This document shows positions 18,307 to 27,129 of a stretch of DNA of 64,000 bases, in pieces. Location: NCBI GenBank assembly GCA_019118845.1, contig DWYE01000033.1, forward strand, positions 3,960-67,959, given 5' to 3'. Below the pieces are notes generated by a model, which saw nothing but the letters and a program-made list of their open reading frames with translations, had not been told where the DNA came from and searched no databases. Origin of the DNA: Anaeromassilibacillus stercoravium. GTDB taxonomy: Bacteria; Bacillota; Clostridia; Oscillospirales; Acutalibacteraceae. A program made the translations under genes and the position numbers. How positions within the stretch are numbered: the first letter of the stretch is position 1; each line of letters begins with the position of its first letter.

Positions 18307-19476
18307 GTGCAAATTATCAATGAATTTGTAAATTCCATTTTGGATATTTTGAGAAGTTCCGGTTTTATGACCAACGATTGGCGCAACTATATCATGATCG
18401 GAATTGCCTGTATCTTGATCTACTTGGCAATTAAGAAGGAATTTGAGCCGCTTCTGCTTTTGCCAATTGCGTTCGGTATGATGATGGTAAACCTGTATCC
18501 AGCGATTATGGCCGAACCGACAGCCACGGCAAACGGAGGCTTATTCTACTACTTATATCAGGGCGTAAAACTTGGTATTTATCCGCCTTTGATTTTCCTG
18601 GGGATTGGCGCCATGACAGATTTCGGCCCCCTGATCGCCAACCCGAAGAGCTTTTTGCTTGGAGCTGCCGCGCAGTTGGGTATCTTCCTGACTTTTATCG
18701 GCGCGATCTTTATTGGGAATCTTGGTATCCCGAATTTGTCCTTTACGGCACAAGAAGCTGGTTCGATTGCGATTATCGGCGGCGCAGACGGCCCGACGGC
18801 AATCTTTGTGACATCCAAACTGGCTCCGCAGCTCTTGGGGCCGATTGCTGTAGCGGCGTATTCCTACATGGCCTTGGTCCCGATTATCCAACCCCCGATT
18901 ATGAAGGCGTTGACGACCAAGAAAGAGCGCGCGGTGGTTATGGAACAGCTCCGCCCAGTTTCGAAGCTGGAAAAGATTTTGTTCCCGATCATCGTCACCA
19001 TCCTGATTTCCCTCCTGCTGCCCGATGCGGCAACGCTGGTTGGCATGCTGATGCTGGGCAATTTGATGCGCGAGAGTGGCGTTGTTTCCCGTATTGCTAA
19101 CACTGCGCAGAATGAATTGATGAATATTATCACGATTTTCTTGGGCGTGACGGTTGGTGCAACGGCGAGCGGTGAAGTTTTCCTGAGCCCGCAAACCATT
19201 GGCATTATTATCCTGGGCCTGTTGGCTTTCTGCTTCGGCACAGCCGGCGGCGTGTTGTTTGGCAAGCTGATGTTTATCGCCACAAAGGGTAAGGTAAACC
19301 CGTTGATTGGTTCCGCAGGCGTTTCGGCGGTGCCGATGGCGGCGCGTGTCAGCCAAAAGGTCGGCCAGGAGGAAAATCCGGGCAATTTCCTGCTGATGCA
19401 TGCAATGGGGCCGAACGTTTCCGGCGTAATCGGTTCGGCGGTTGCGGCAGGCGTGTTGATCAGCATTCTCGGTTGA
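18307..19476 (+). CDS. Sodium-pumping decarboxylase beta subunit (OadB/GcdB family)
   Basis: The 389-residue membrane protein couples decarboxylation of a carboxybiotin to outward Na+ transport. Family hallmarks are visible: GIYPPLIFLGIGAMTDFGPL, GSIAIIGGADGPTAIF with the sodium-site Asp, SYMALVPIIQPP, and the C-terminal GSAGVSAVPMAARVSQK...NFLLMHAMGPNVSGVIGSA. The GTG at 18307 is preferred; AGAAAGGG lies about 12 bases upstream, while the in-frame TTG at 18280 precedes that SD. It is the partner of the OadG-like gene. The substrate (oxaloacetate, glutaconyl-CoA or methylmalonyl-CoA) depends on an alpha subunit encoded elsewhere. Confidence 0.9.
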   Translation: MQIINEFVNSILDILRSSGFMTNDWRNYIMIGIACILIYLAIKKEFEPLLLLPIAFGMMMVNLYPAIMAEPTATANGGLFYYLYQGVKLGIYPPLIFLGIGAMTDFGPLIANPKSFLLGAAAQLGIFLTFIGAIFIGNLGIPNLSFTAQEAGSIAIIGGADGPTAIFVTSKLAPQLLGPIAVAAYSYMALVPIIQPPIMKALTTKKERAVVMEQLRPVSKLEKILFPIIVTILISLLLPDAATLVGMLMLGNLMRESGVVSRIANTAQNELMNIITIFLGVTVGATASGEVFLSPQTIGIIILGLLAFCFGTAGGVLFGKLMFIATKGKVNPLIGSAGVSAVPMAARVSQKVGQEENPGNFLLMHAMGPNVSGVIGSAVAAGVLISILG

Positions 19477-19512
19477 TCGAATTTGAAAACGAAATAGGTG
19501 TTGAACGAATTG

Positions 19513-19547
19513 TACCCGCACACTCTTAAAGCGTGCGGGTATTTCAT
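19513..19547 (+). terminator. Terminator of oadG-oadB
   Basis: TACCCGCAC (19513-19521) pairs with GTGCGGGTA (19533-19541), followed by TTTCATT. Confidence 0.75.
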
Positions 19548-19593
19548 TGAGGGGCACAGTTGTGCTCTGTCTAGGACGTTAGGAGTAAAGATC

Positions 19594-21999
19594 ATGAAGG
19601 AACAGACAGCAAATGCAATTTTACAGTGGAAGAAAGCGGTCATGGAGCGGGAGTTTTCCCGGATGAACGGTAGGCAAAAAGAGGCGGTGTTCCATACGGA
19701 CGGCCCCTTGTTGATCCTGGCTGGTGCGGGAAGCGGAAAGACAACGGTTTTGGTCAACCGCATTGCCAATTTGATCCGCTGGGGCGGGGCATATCACAGT
19801 ACAGCGCTGCCTCCGGAACTTTCGCAGGAGGATTTGGATCTGCTGCAAGCGGCAGCGGAAGAGGGACGGGCCCTGCCCGATGCGATCCGCGAGCGTTTGG
19901 CCGTGGAACCCTGCCGCCCTTGGCAGATTTTGGCCATCACTTTTACCAATAAAGCGGCCGGGGAATTGAAAAACCGCTTGGAGACGATGTTGGGACCGGC
20001 CGGGGGCGACATCTGGGCCTCTACCTTCCACTCGACCTGCGCCCGGATGCTGCGCCGGGATGGGGAGCGGCTCGGCTATACCAGCCACTTTACGATTTAC
20101 GACACCGATGATTCCCGCCGCTTAATCAAGGATTGCCAAAAGGCGCTCAACATCGACGATAAGGTTTTGTCCTATAAATCCATCCTTGCGGCGATCTCCC
20201 GCGCGAAGGACAATTTAATTTCTCCAAAGGAATACGAACAGCAGGCGGGCAAGGACAACCGGCTGATCCTGCTGGCACAGGCATATAAGCTGTACCAGCA
20301 GCGCCTCAAAGAGGCGGACGCCATGGATTTTGACGACCTGATCTGCAATGCCGTGCGGCTGTTTGAGGAATGCCCGGATGTGCTGGAATATTACCAGGAC
20401 AAGTTCCGCTATGTGATGGTGGATGAGTACCAGGACACCAACCACGCGCAGTATATGCTTGTGAAGCTCTTGGCGCAAAAGCGGCAGAACCTCTGCGTGG
20501 TGGGCGACGATGACCAAAGCATCTATAAATTCCGCGGGGCGACGATTGAAAACATCATGAGCTTTGAAAAAAGCTTCCCGCGCGCGGCGGTGATCCGTCT
20601 TGAGCAGAACTATCGCTCCACGCAGAATATCCTGGACGCGGCAAACGCGGTGATCTCCAACAATACGGAGCGCAAGGGGAAGACCCTCTGGACGGAGAAC
20701 CCTGCGGGCGCAAAGATTGCGGTACACACGGGATACAACGAACAGGATGAGTCGGATTATATTGCCAAGAAGGTTTTGGAGGAGGTAGCCGCCGGCCGGA
20801 AATATTCCGATTTTGCCGTGCTCTACCGCATGAATTCGCAGTCGAACATTTTGGAAAAGATGTTCGTGAAGTCCGGCGTGCCGTATCGGATTATCGGCGG
20901 CTTGCGCTTCTATGAGCGCAAGGAGATCCGCGACATGATCGCCTACTTGAGCGTCATCAACAACCCCACAGATGAAATGCGCTTGCGCCGGATTATCAAC
21001 CAGCCGAAGCGCTCCATCGGGGACAAGACCATTGCACAGGCTTCCGAGATTGCGGCTACCCTGGGCGAATCGCTGTTTGATGTGATTTGCCACGCGGATT
21101 CCTACGAACCGCTCAAACGTACGGCGCCGAAGCTGCTCCAATTTGCAGAGCTGATGCAGTCGCTCATCGAGGCCTCCAACGACCCGGATGTCAGCCTGAA
21201 CGATCTATACCATCTCATCTTGGATCGGACGAATTACATCGAAGCGCTGAAGGCCGCCGAAAACGACGACGCGCAGGACCGCATCGACAACATCAACGAA
21301 TTGTCTTCCAACATCATCAAGTATGAGGAGGACAACGGGGACGAGGCAAGCCTCTCCGGGTTCCTCGAGGAGGTCTCCCTGATGACGGATATCGACAACT
21401 TCGACGAAACCGCGGATACAGTCGTCATGATGACCATGCATTCCGCGAAGGGCCTGGAATTCCCCGTGGTGTTCCTCCCGGGGTTTGAAGAGGGGATTTT
21501 CCCTGGATTGCAGGCGATCTATAACCCGAATGAAATTGAAGAAGAGCGCCGCCTGGCTTATGTGGCGATCACGCGCGCCAAAGAGGAGCTCTACATTCTC
21601 AACGCGGAAAGCCGTATGATCTTTGGCAGCACCTCCCGCAATAAGCCATCCCGGTTCATTGCGGAGATCCCGGAGGAGCTGATCGAGCGTTCGCGGACGC
21701 GCGAATGGAAAAAGCCGAAGCCCGGGATGGTGCTCCCCACCTCTTCCTATGAAGCGCGGGTGGTGTCCGCCAATGCAGCGCGCCACTTTGGGCCTTCCAG
21801 CCTGGAACAGGGCCATGCGCCGTCAGAACCCCTGCGCGTGGGCGACCGTGTGTCGCACCGCACCTTTGGCGAGGGATGCATCCTCACCGCAACGCCGATG
21901 GGCAACGATACGCTGTTGGAGATCGCATTTGAACAGGTCGGCACAAAGAAATTAATGGCCAATTTTGCCCGGCTGACCAAATTGAGTGGAAACCAGTGA
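19594..21999 (+). CDS. pcrA: UvrD/PcrA-type superfamily 1 DNA helicase
   Basis: This 801-residue 3'-5' helicase works in repair and in clearing proteins from DNA. Every SF1A motif is present: Q-motif (MNGRQKEAV), Walker A (GAGSGKTT), motif Ia (ITFTNKAAGELKNR), motif II (DEYQDTNHAQY), motif III (GDDDQSIYKFRGA), motif IV (RLEQNYRSTQ), motif V (MTMHSAKGLEFPVVFLPG) and motif VI (EEERRLAYVAITRAKEELY). The C-terminal region carries the VGDRVSHRTFGEG Tudor-like fold that binds RNA polymerase. ATG 19594 has TTAGGAGT upstream; the frame is open further upstream without an SD. An insertion between motifs I and Ia (about residues 55-95) makes it slightly long. Confidence 0.92.
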   Translation: MKEQTANAILQWKKAVMEREFSRMNGRQKEAVFHTDGPLLILAGAGSGKTTVLVNRIANLIRWGGAYHSTALPPELSQEDLDLLQAAAEEGRALPDAIRERLAVEPCRPWQILAITFTNKAAGELKNRLETMLGPAGGDIWASTFHSTCARMLRRDGERLGYTSHFTIYDTDDSRRLIKDCQKALNIDDKVLSYKSILAAISRAKDNLISPKEYEQQAGKDNRLILLAQAYKLYQQRLKEADAMDFDDLICNAVRLFEECPDVLEYYQDKFRYVMVDEYQDTNHAQYMLVKLLAQKRQNLCVVGDDDQSIYKFRGATIENIMSFEKSFPRAAVIRLEQNYRSTQNILDAANAVISNNTERKGKTLWTENPAGAKIAVHTGYNEQDESDYIAKKVLEEVAAGRKYSDFAVLYRMNSQSNILEKMFVKSGVPYRIIGGLRFYERKEIRDMIAYLSVINNPTDEMRLRRIINQPKRSIGDKTIAQASEIAATLGESLFDVICHADSYEPLKRTAPKLLQFAELMQSLIEASNDPDVSLNDLYHLILDRTNYIEALKAAENDDAQDRIDNINELSSNIIKYEEDNGDEASLSGFLEEVSLMTDIDNFDETADTVVMMTMHSAKGLEFPVVFLPGFEEGIFPGLQAIYNPNEIEEERRLAYVAITRAKEELYILNAESRMIFGSTSRNKPSRFIAEIPEELIERSRTREWKKPKPGMVLPTSSYEARVVSANAARHFGPSSLEQGHAPSEPLRVGDRVSHRTFGEGCILTATPMGNDTLLEIAFEQVGTKKLMANFARLTKLSGNQ

Positions 22000-22159
22000 G
22001 CCCCTTTTATGATGCTTTGCACAGCGAAAAGAACGGGGAGGGGCTGCGGCTTCCCTCTCTTAACAAAGCGCTCCGGCGGCTTTGGGGGTTGGAACCCTAC
22101 CTGCCGGATGATGTGCTTTCCATAAAAGAAACCCGCCGTTTGATGGGGTGGGCGTCAAA

Positions 22160-22202
22160 AACACGAGCCTGTGAGGTCTTTTCCCCACAGGCTCGTATTT
22201 TA
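22160..22202. terminator. Bidirectional terminator between pcrA and the Cys-rich gene
   Basis: ACGAGCCTGTG (22163-22173) pairs perfectly with CACAGGCTCGT (22186-22196), with A residues before it and TATTTTAT after it. It serves the converging genes on both sides. Confidence 0.85.
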
Positions 22203-22232
22203 TGCTCCGACATACGGAGCGATGCAAACGTT

Positions 22233-23063
22233 TTAGTCGGAACAGCTGGGTTTGCGGTTGCGGCAGTCGCAGCCACATCCGGTTTCGCCCACCTTCGGCG
22301 GGAAGAATTCATCCGTCGGAAATTCAATGCGGCGGAACATATCGCACGGGTTGTCGCTGGTGGTGACGCACTCCTTTTCCGGGATGCAGAAGTCATAGGC
22401 CGGGATCAACATCTGGACGTTGCGCACAATCTGCACAATGGTGAACACGCCGATGGTGACGTAGACATTGCGGCAGGTGTTGGTCTCGAATTGGCCGCCA
22501 AAACGCTGGCAGATGCTGTCCGGGATGCGGCAGCACGCGTCGCAGCAGCCCATCGGACGGTCACAGATGCGCGCAGAGAGGCCGATCGGCTCCGCGACCT
22601 GCACCGTGGCCTTGGGTAGGACCCGGCCGCTGGTGAGCTGGGCGTCCACCTCATCGCAATTCAAGTCGGAGCTGAACATCTTGACGTTGCCCTCGCTGCC
22701 GAACAGGATGACCTTCTTGTTAAAGACGGATACGCCGCTGACGATCACCGGGCCGCCGCTCGGCAGGGAATAGACGTCCAGGCAGACGTTGAAGAAGAAG
22801 GTCATGTCGATCGAATAGAAGCCTTTGTTAAAGGGCACGGGCTCCAGGTCGAGATAGACCGTGATAACCTCCACATTGCGGATACGTACATTGGTTGCTT
22901 GTTCGATCAAGTCGTGCTTATCGGGCGTGAAGTAAACGCGAAGGTCCTCTAAGCAGTCTTTATCGCTGCAACTATCGTAGATGCGCATAGCGTCGATGCA
23001 CACCGCTTCTTTGAAATTCCCGCCTGGTTCCTGCGGCGTGGAGTTGCAATTGTTCTCATCCAT
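22233..23063 (-). CDS. Cysteine-rich conserved clostridial protein, function unknown
   Basis: I do not recognise a named family. The 276-residue protein has no signal peptide or membrane helix. It starts with a short low-complexity stretch (DENNCNSTPQEPGGN) and then alternates predicted beta strands with cysteine clusters: YDSCSDKDC near the start, MGCCDACCRIPDSIC in the middle and ETGCGCDCRNRKPSC at the end, about 20 Cys in all. The pattern resembles spore-coat or metal-binding structural proteins of clostridia; that is inference. AAGGAGG stands at optimal distance before the ATG, and codon use matches the neighbours. Single gene. Confidence 0.75.
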   Translation of the reverse strand: MDENNCNSTPQEPGGNFKEAVCIDAMRIYDSCSDKDCLEDLRVYFTPDKHDLIEQATNVRIRNVEVITVYLDLEPVPFNKGFYSIDMTFFFNVCLDVYSLPSGGPVIVSGVSVFNKKVILFGSEGNVKMFSSDLNCDEVDAQLTSGRVLPKATVQVAEPIGLSARICDRPMGCCDACCRIPDSICQRFGGQFETNTCRNVYVTIGVFTIVQIVRNVQMLIPAYDFCIPEKECVTTSDNPCDMFRRIEFPTDEFFPPKVGETGCGCDCRNRKPSCSD

Positions 23064-23334
23064 GGTAAAAATCCTCCTTACATCTGAAAAGTCGGGAAAA
23101 AGAACCCGGCGCGCGGCGTTTCAGACGCACGCACAACCTTGTTTCTCCCTAACAGTTTATGGCAGGCCGCTCTTTTTGCTACTGGAATATTTCAAAAGAA
23201 ACAGAAGGCGGATGCGCCGGAAGGCAGGCGCCGCGCGGGGCCAAGCGCCACGGGCAAGCAGGCGTGCAGATGCGGGGGATGGAGGCGGCGGGCAAAATCA
23301 GATGGGGCGGATATCAAGGAAAAGCCGTGCACAG
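23064..23334. other. Spacer between the Cys-rich gene and CRISPR array 1
   Basis: 270 bases with no credible gene. The left part is the leader of the leftward Cys-rich gene, with its ribosome binding site at 23066-23080; nothing else stands out. Confidence 0.4.
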
Positions 23335-23372
23335 AAAAAGAGCAGTCATTTTTGAATGACTGCTCTTTTTTT
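23335..23372. terminator. Perfect hairpin abutting the distal end of CRISPR array 1
   Basis: AAAAAGAGCAGTCATT (23335-23350) pairs perfectly with 23355-23370 around TTTG. The oldest repeat begins at 23373, touching the T run. Read leftward, this would end the pre-crRNA of array 1. Confidence 0.8.
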
Positions 23373-23933
23373 GTCCCCTGTCGGGGCGTTGATTGTGTTT
23401 CATGAACATTCCGAAAGCGATCGCAGGGATGTCCTTTCCGTCCCCTAGCGGGGTATGGATTGTTTCAAAATAGAATTGCTGTAGCAAGACAGTATTACAA
23501 TGATTTCTCGTCCCCTGGCGGGGCGTTGATTGTTTCGTGTTATGGTTAAAGTTAAAATTCGGCAGTGTGAGCTAGTTTCCGTCCCCTGGCGGGGCAGTAA
23601 TTTTTTCATGGTGCAATGTCTAAACGAGATGCCTCGCATATTTCCGTCCCCTGACGGGGCATTGATTGTTTCAATACAGCGCGAAGTTTTATCCTCAATA
23701 CGGGGATATTTCCGTCCCCTGGCGGGGCATTGTTTCCGGGAAAAGATGTCTTAGTCTTGAATTATGCGGCAGATTTCCGTCCCCTGGCGGGGCATTGTTT
23801 CTTCCCTGTTTCTCAAAGGAAAAGTATACATTGTTGCAGATTTCCGTCCCCTGGCGGGGCATTGTTTCGTTCTGAGTTGTATGAGAGTTACGATACTTTG
23901 GCAGATTTCCGTCCCCTGGCGGGGCATTGTTTC
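23373..23933 (-). CRISPR. CRISPR array 1, nine repeats, transcribed leftward
   Basis: Repeats lie at 23373-23401, 23435-23466, 23504-23536, 23576-23607, 23641-23672, 23709-23736, 23774-23801, 23841-23868 and 23906-23933, with eight spacers of 33-39 bases. Read on the minus strand, each holds the stem-loop CCCC-GCCA-GGGG followed by ACGGAAA, the expected 8-base type III crRNA 5' handle. The left-hand repeats are degenerate and the right-hand ones uniform, so the leader is on the right, next to csm1. The four leader-side repeats are 4 bases shorter in ATTGATTG, and the last three share GCAGA beside the repeat. All spacers are different. Confidence 0.95.
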
Positions 23934-23990
23934 AGCAAATGTGCATAAATTTTCTATATGCTTTTTGCCAAACACATCAAATCTGTTTTC

Positions 23991-24019
23991 ATTATAACAT
24001 GCGCTTTGCCCAAAGTAAA
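23991..24019 (-). promoter_or_regulatory. Leader promoter of CRISPR array 1
   Basis: On the minus strand: TTTACT (24019-24014), 17-base spacer, TATAAT (23996-23991). Transcription would begin about 50 bases before the first repeat. A tract CATAAAATTATCC-like at about 24028-24041 is nearly repeated in the leader of array 2. Confidence 0.75.
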
Positions 24020-24268
24020 GCAAATTTGCATAAAATTATCCATGAAATCCATCGCTCTTTTGTAACAGTATCGGCGCGAAGCGGCTGAAACTGGGCGCCG
24101 CTTACCCCTCCCAACAGACAGCTTCGCACTTTGCAGCCCTCTCTCGGCTTGCGGCTTCCGCTCTCCGGGTTCAAGCTTTCCCATTGGCGCATCCCCCTTG
24201 TTCCGCGTGGTGCAAGGTGCAAAATTGCTGCAAAAAAAGGATGCAACTAGGAAAATTTTATTAAGGAA

Positions 24269-24297
24269 TTGCAAAAAATGACGAATTGTGCTAAAAT
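24269..24297 (+). promoter_or_regulatory. Promoter of the csm operon
   Basis: TTGCAA (24269-24274), 17-base spacer, TAAAAT (24292-24297), about 60 bases before the csm1 ATG. It points away from the array 1 promoter; the 250 bases between them contain no credible gene. Confidence 0.65.
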
Positions 24298-24359
24298 AAT
24301 AAAAATAGACGCTTGAGCCGATGCGTTTTTGTAGAAAGCTCAGCGGGAGAGGAGGTCTT

Positions 24360-26612
24360 ATGGAACAAGAACGGTTTGCGTGGAAATGCCTGCTGCATGC
24401 CCTGCGGCCGTATGGCCCGCCGGAGGTGTGGCAGGCATCGTTTGGGCCGGACATGGAGACGGCGCTTTCGGAGGAAGAACAGGCGCTTTTGCGCCGGGCG
24501 TCCGGGATTGTCGTTGGCACGGCCAAGCTGGATGCATCCGAGGGCGGCCTGCTTTCCATCTTCGATTTGCTGGACGGAGGGACGCCGGGCCGGATGTTCC
24601 GCCCGGATGCGGTGGAGCGCTTCCAATGTCCGGCGGAACAGGCCGTCCGCCCAGCTGAAAAACAGGAGCGGATGCAGCGCTGCTTGGAGGGGCTGAAGGC
24701 GGCGGACGGGCGCATCGAACCCGCCCTGGAGGTTTGCAGGCAGCAGCTTTCCTATTATCCTTCCGGCATCCCAGGGGTATCCCTGTATCAGAAGGCGCGC
24801 CTGGAGGTCTGCCTGGCGTGCTGTATGCGCGAAGCGGGGCTGGAATCCCCGTTCCTGCTGGTCTCCTGCGGCTTGCCGGGGATTCAGAAGTTTTTGTACA
24901 CGATTTCCGGCAAAGGGGTTTTGAAATCCCTGCGGAGCCGGTCGTTTTATTTGGATTTGCTGGAAGAACATCTGATGACGGAATTGCTGGACCGTCTGCA
25001 CCTCTGCCGGGCGCACCGGCTGTATGTGGGCGGCGGGAGCAGCTATGCCGTCCTGCCCAATACGGACCGCACGCGGGAAACCTTAGAAGCCTGCCTGCGC
25101 AGCGTCAACCAGTGGCTGCTCAAGCGCTTTTCCGGCGCGCTGCAATTCCTCTATGCCTGGGAGCCCTGTTCTAGGCCGCAGCTCAAAAACGAGGGCGGGA
25201 CAGCTTACCAGGAGATCTTTGCCCGGCTGGAAAACAAGCTGAACCAAAAGCGCAACCGCCGGTTTGACGCCAGCGGCTTGACATGGCTGAATTCCCAGAA
25301 GATGAGCGACCCGGAGCGGGAATGCCGGGTCTGCGCGGGCAGCAGCCTGCCGCTGGATGGGGACGACCTCTGCCCGGTTTGCCGGGAATTCCGGGATAGC
25401 TCTTCCGGCCTGGCTGCCCCGGGAAAGGTGGCGGCCGTCTGCCGAGCGGTTTGGGAAGAGGGCGGCACGCCCCTGACGCTTCCTTCGCTGGATGGGCAGG
25501 ATTGGTTTGTCTATATGATGGACCGGGCACAGGCGGACCGCCTCCGTGCAGAACAGCCGGGGACCGTCGTCCGCGTTTATGTGCCGGGCGGCGGGGGCAA
25601 TGCGGATATTCCGCTCCCGCTCGGCGCTTATGCATATACGATCGATGAAAAAATGGCGACGTTTGAGGGCCTTGCGGCGTGTTCCCAGGGCATCCGGCGT
25701 TTGGGCGTCCTGCGGGCGGATGTGGACAACCTGGGACGGGCATTCGTCAGAGGGTTCCACCGGCGTTTGCAGTCCGGGGAAACCGGTTCCGGCCTCCCTC
25801 TGACGGCGTCGCTCTCGCAGCAGTTGACGCAGTTTTTCAAGGTCCACTTGCAAAAGATTTTGCAGGGGACGGAGGGACCGGTCGATCCGTTCCACCTTGT
25901 GTGGAACGAAGCGGGCAAGCGTTCCCCGCGCAAGGCCATCGTGGTCTATGCGGGTGGGGACGATCTCTTTATTGTGGGCGCCTGGAATGAAATTGTGGAA
26001 CTGTCGGTGGACCTGTACCGCGCGTTCCGGGGCTTTACCGGGGGCCGCTTGACCTTTTCCGCCGGGATTGGCCTGTTTTCCCCGCACTATCCGCTCTATG
26101 CGATGGCGGAGGATACGGCGATCTTGGAGGACGCAGCCAAGGGGATCGACGCCGGGAAAAACGGCCTCGCCCTGTTTGGCTTGGAGCTGCTGCCGGACGC
26201 CGGTGGGACGGTGCGGCATGTGGCGCGGCACCTGTACCATTGGGATACCTTTATCGAAGCGGTTGTCACGGAAAAGCTCTATTTGTTGGAGCGCTATTTT
26301 GAAATGGACCGGAAGGAACAGAACGGCCGGGGGAGTTCGTTTCTTTACCGTCTGAAGAATTATGCGGAGCAGTTGGAACGAACCCCAGGGCAAACGATCA
26401 ACGTGGCGCGCTTTGCGTATCTGTTGGCCCGGATGGAGCCAAAAAAGGACAAGCGCGAGCTGTCCGATTTGTATCATGAATTTTCGACAAAGCTGTATCA
26501 ATGGATCAAGGATGCGGAAAGCCGCAGGCAGCTGCTGACGGCGATGGAACTGTATTTGAACTTGATCCGGACATCACAGGAGAAAGGGGAAGAGCAACCA
26601 TATGGCGAGTGA
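24360..26612 (+). CDS. csm1: Type III-A CRISPR Cas10/Csm1, cyclase intact, HD nuclease motif absent
   Basis: The 750-residue large subunit of the Csm complex makes cyclic oligoadenylates when target RNA binds. Visible order: a short N-terminal region (1 to about 70) with no HD motif where other Csm1 proteins have HDxGK; LLSIFDLL, the end of that domain; first palm (about 170-300, GGGSSYAVLPNT); zinc finger C322-x2-C325...C338-x2-C341; second palm with LRADVDNLG and the GGDD cyclase motif at 532-535 (VVYAGGDDLFIVG); and a helical C-terminal domain 4. ATG 24360 follows GGAGAGGAGGT. It is the first gene of the operon and overlaps csm2 by 11 bases. Confidence 0.93.
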   Translation: MEQERFAWKCLLHALRPYGPPEVWQASFGPDMETALSEEEQALLRRASGIVVGTAKLDASEGGLLSIFDLLDGGTPGRMFRPDAVERFQCPAEQAVRPAEKQERMQRCLEGLKAADGRIEPALEVCRQQLSYYPSGIPGVSLYQKARLEVCLACCMREAGLESPFLLVSCGLPGIQKFLYTISGKGVLKSLRSRSFYLDLLEEHLMTELLDRLHLCRAHRLYVGGGSSYAVLPNTDRTRETLEACLRSVNQWLLKRFSGALQFLYAWEPCSRPQLKNEGGTAYQEIFARLENKLNQKRNRRFDASGLTWLNSQKMSDPERECRVCAGSSLPLDGDDLCPVCREFRDSSSGLAAPGKVAAVCRAVWEEGGTPLTLPSLDGQDWFVYMMDRAQADRLRAEQPGTVVRVYVPGGGGNADIPLPLGAYAYTIDEKMATFEGLAACSQGIRRLGVLRADVDNLGRAFVRGFHRRLQSGETGSGLPLTASLSQQLTQFFKVHLQKILQGTEGPVDPFHLVWNEAGKRSPRKAIVVYAGGDDLFIVGAWNEIVELSVDLYRAFRGFTGGRLTFSAGIGLFSPHYPLYAMAEDTAILEDAAKGIDAGKNGLALFGLELLPDAGGTVRHVARHLYHWDTFIEAVVTEKLYLLERYFEMDRKEQNGRGSSFLYRLKNYAEQLERTPGQTINVARFAYLLARMEPKKDKRELSDLYHEFSTKLYQWIKDAESRRQLLTAMELYLNLIRTSQEKGEEQPYGE

Positions 26613-27117
26613 TTGGAAAGACGCGCTGGGAGGTTTGATCGGGAAGACTCCCGAAGAGGTCGCTCGGACGCAGCGGCAGCCCGCCGGCCAGAAGGCGTCC
26701 TCCGGCAAGGAACCGCCGGCATTTTTCAGCAGGGACGATTATGTAGATTTGGCCGATCAATGTATGCAGCGGCTGGGAAGGCCCAGTAAAAACAAATGGA
26801 ATAAGGAAAATGAAATCAAACGAAATTATGGGGAGCTGACCAGCAGCCAGATGCGGAATCTCTTTGCGCTTGTTACGCGGCTCTACAACCGGGTGACCAT
26901 CGGCGGGGAGATCACCCCCGCGGACATCGGGAGCATCAAGGTGCGGATGGTGTACGATGCGGGACGGAAGGCGGATGTGCAGAGCTTTTTGCAGGAGTCG
27001 GGGCTTTTAAGGGGCCTCGACTTTATCGGCACGGATAAAGGGCGCTTCCTGCGGTATGCGCGCTATATGGAAGCGTTGGTTGCCTACCACTATTATTACA
27101 CCGATAAAAAGGACTAA
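26602..27117 (+). CDS. csm2: Type III-A CRISPR small subunit Csm2
   Basis: The 171-residue protein is alpha-helical after a basic, low-complexity first 45 residues. The tract LTSSQMRNLFALVTRLYNRV is the family signature (LTTSQIRN in others), and the end (FLRYARYMEALVAYHYYY) matches Csm2. Copies line the inner face of the Csm complex along the crRNA-target duplex. It starts inside the end of csm1 (11-base overlap) with GGGGAAGAG upstream, so translation is coupled. It is longer than the usual 120-140 residues because of the N-terminal extension. Confidence 0.9.
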   Translation: MASDWKDALGGLIGKTPEEVARTQRQPAGQKASSGKEPPAFFSRDDYVDLADQCMQRLGRPSKNKWNKENEIKRNYGELTSSQMRNLFALVTRLYNRVTIGGEITPADIGSIKVRMVYDAGRKADVQSFLQESGLLRGLDFIGTDKGRFLRYARYMEALVAYHYYYTDKKD

Positions 27118-27129
27118 AGGGGTGGAACG

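Noticed and set aside
21996..22619. A 207-codon rightward frame starting at the pcrA stop
   Set aside because: It runs through the terminator at 22163-22196 and then antisense to the Cys-rich gene; no SD and no family resemblance.
24020..24268. Possible small RNA gene or tracrRNA-like element in the array 1 leader
   Set aside because: No repeat-complementary stretch was found, and type III systems do not use a tracrRNA; no promoter-terminator pair is visible.
23954..24715. Leftward frame over the array 1 leader and the start of csm1
   Set aside because: It lies opposite csm1 and the csm promoter and shows no protein family.
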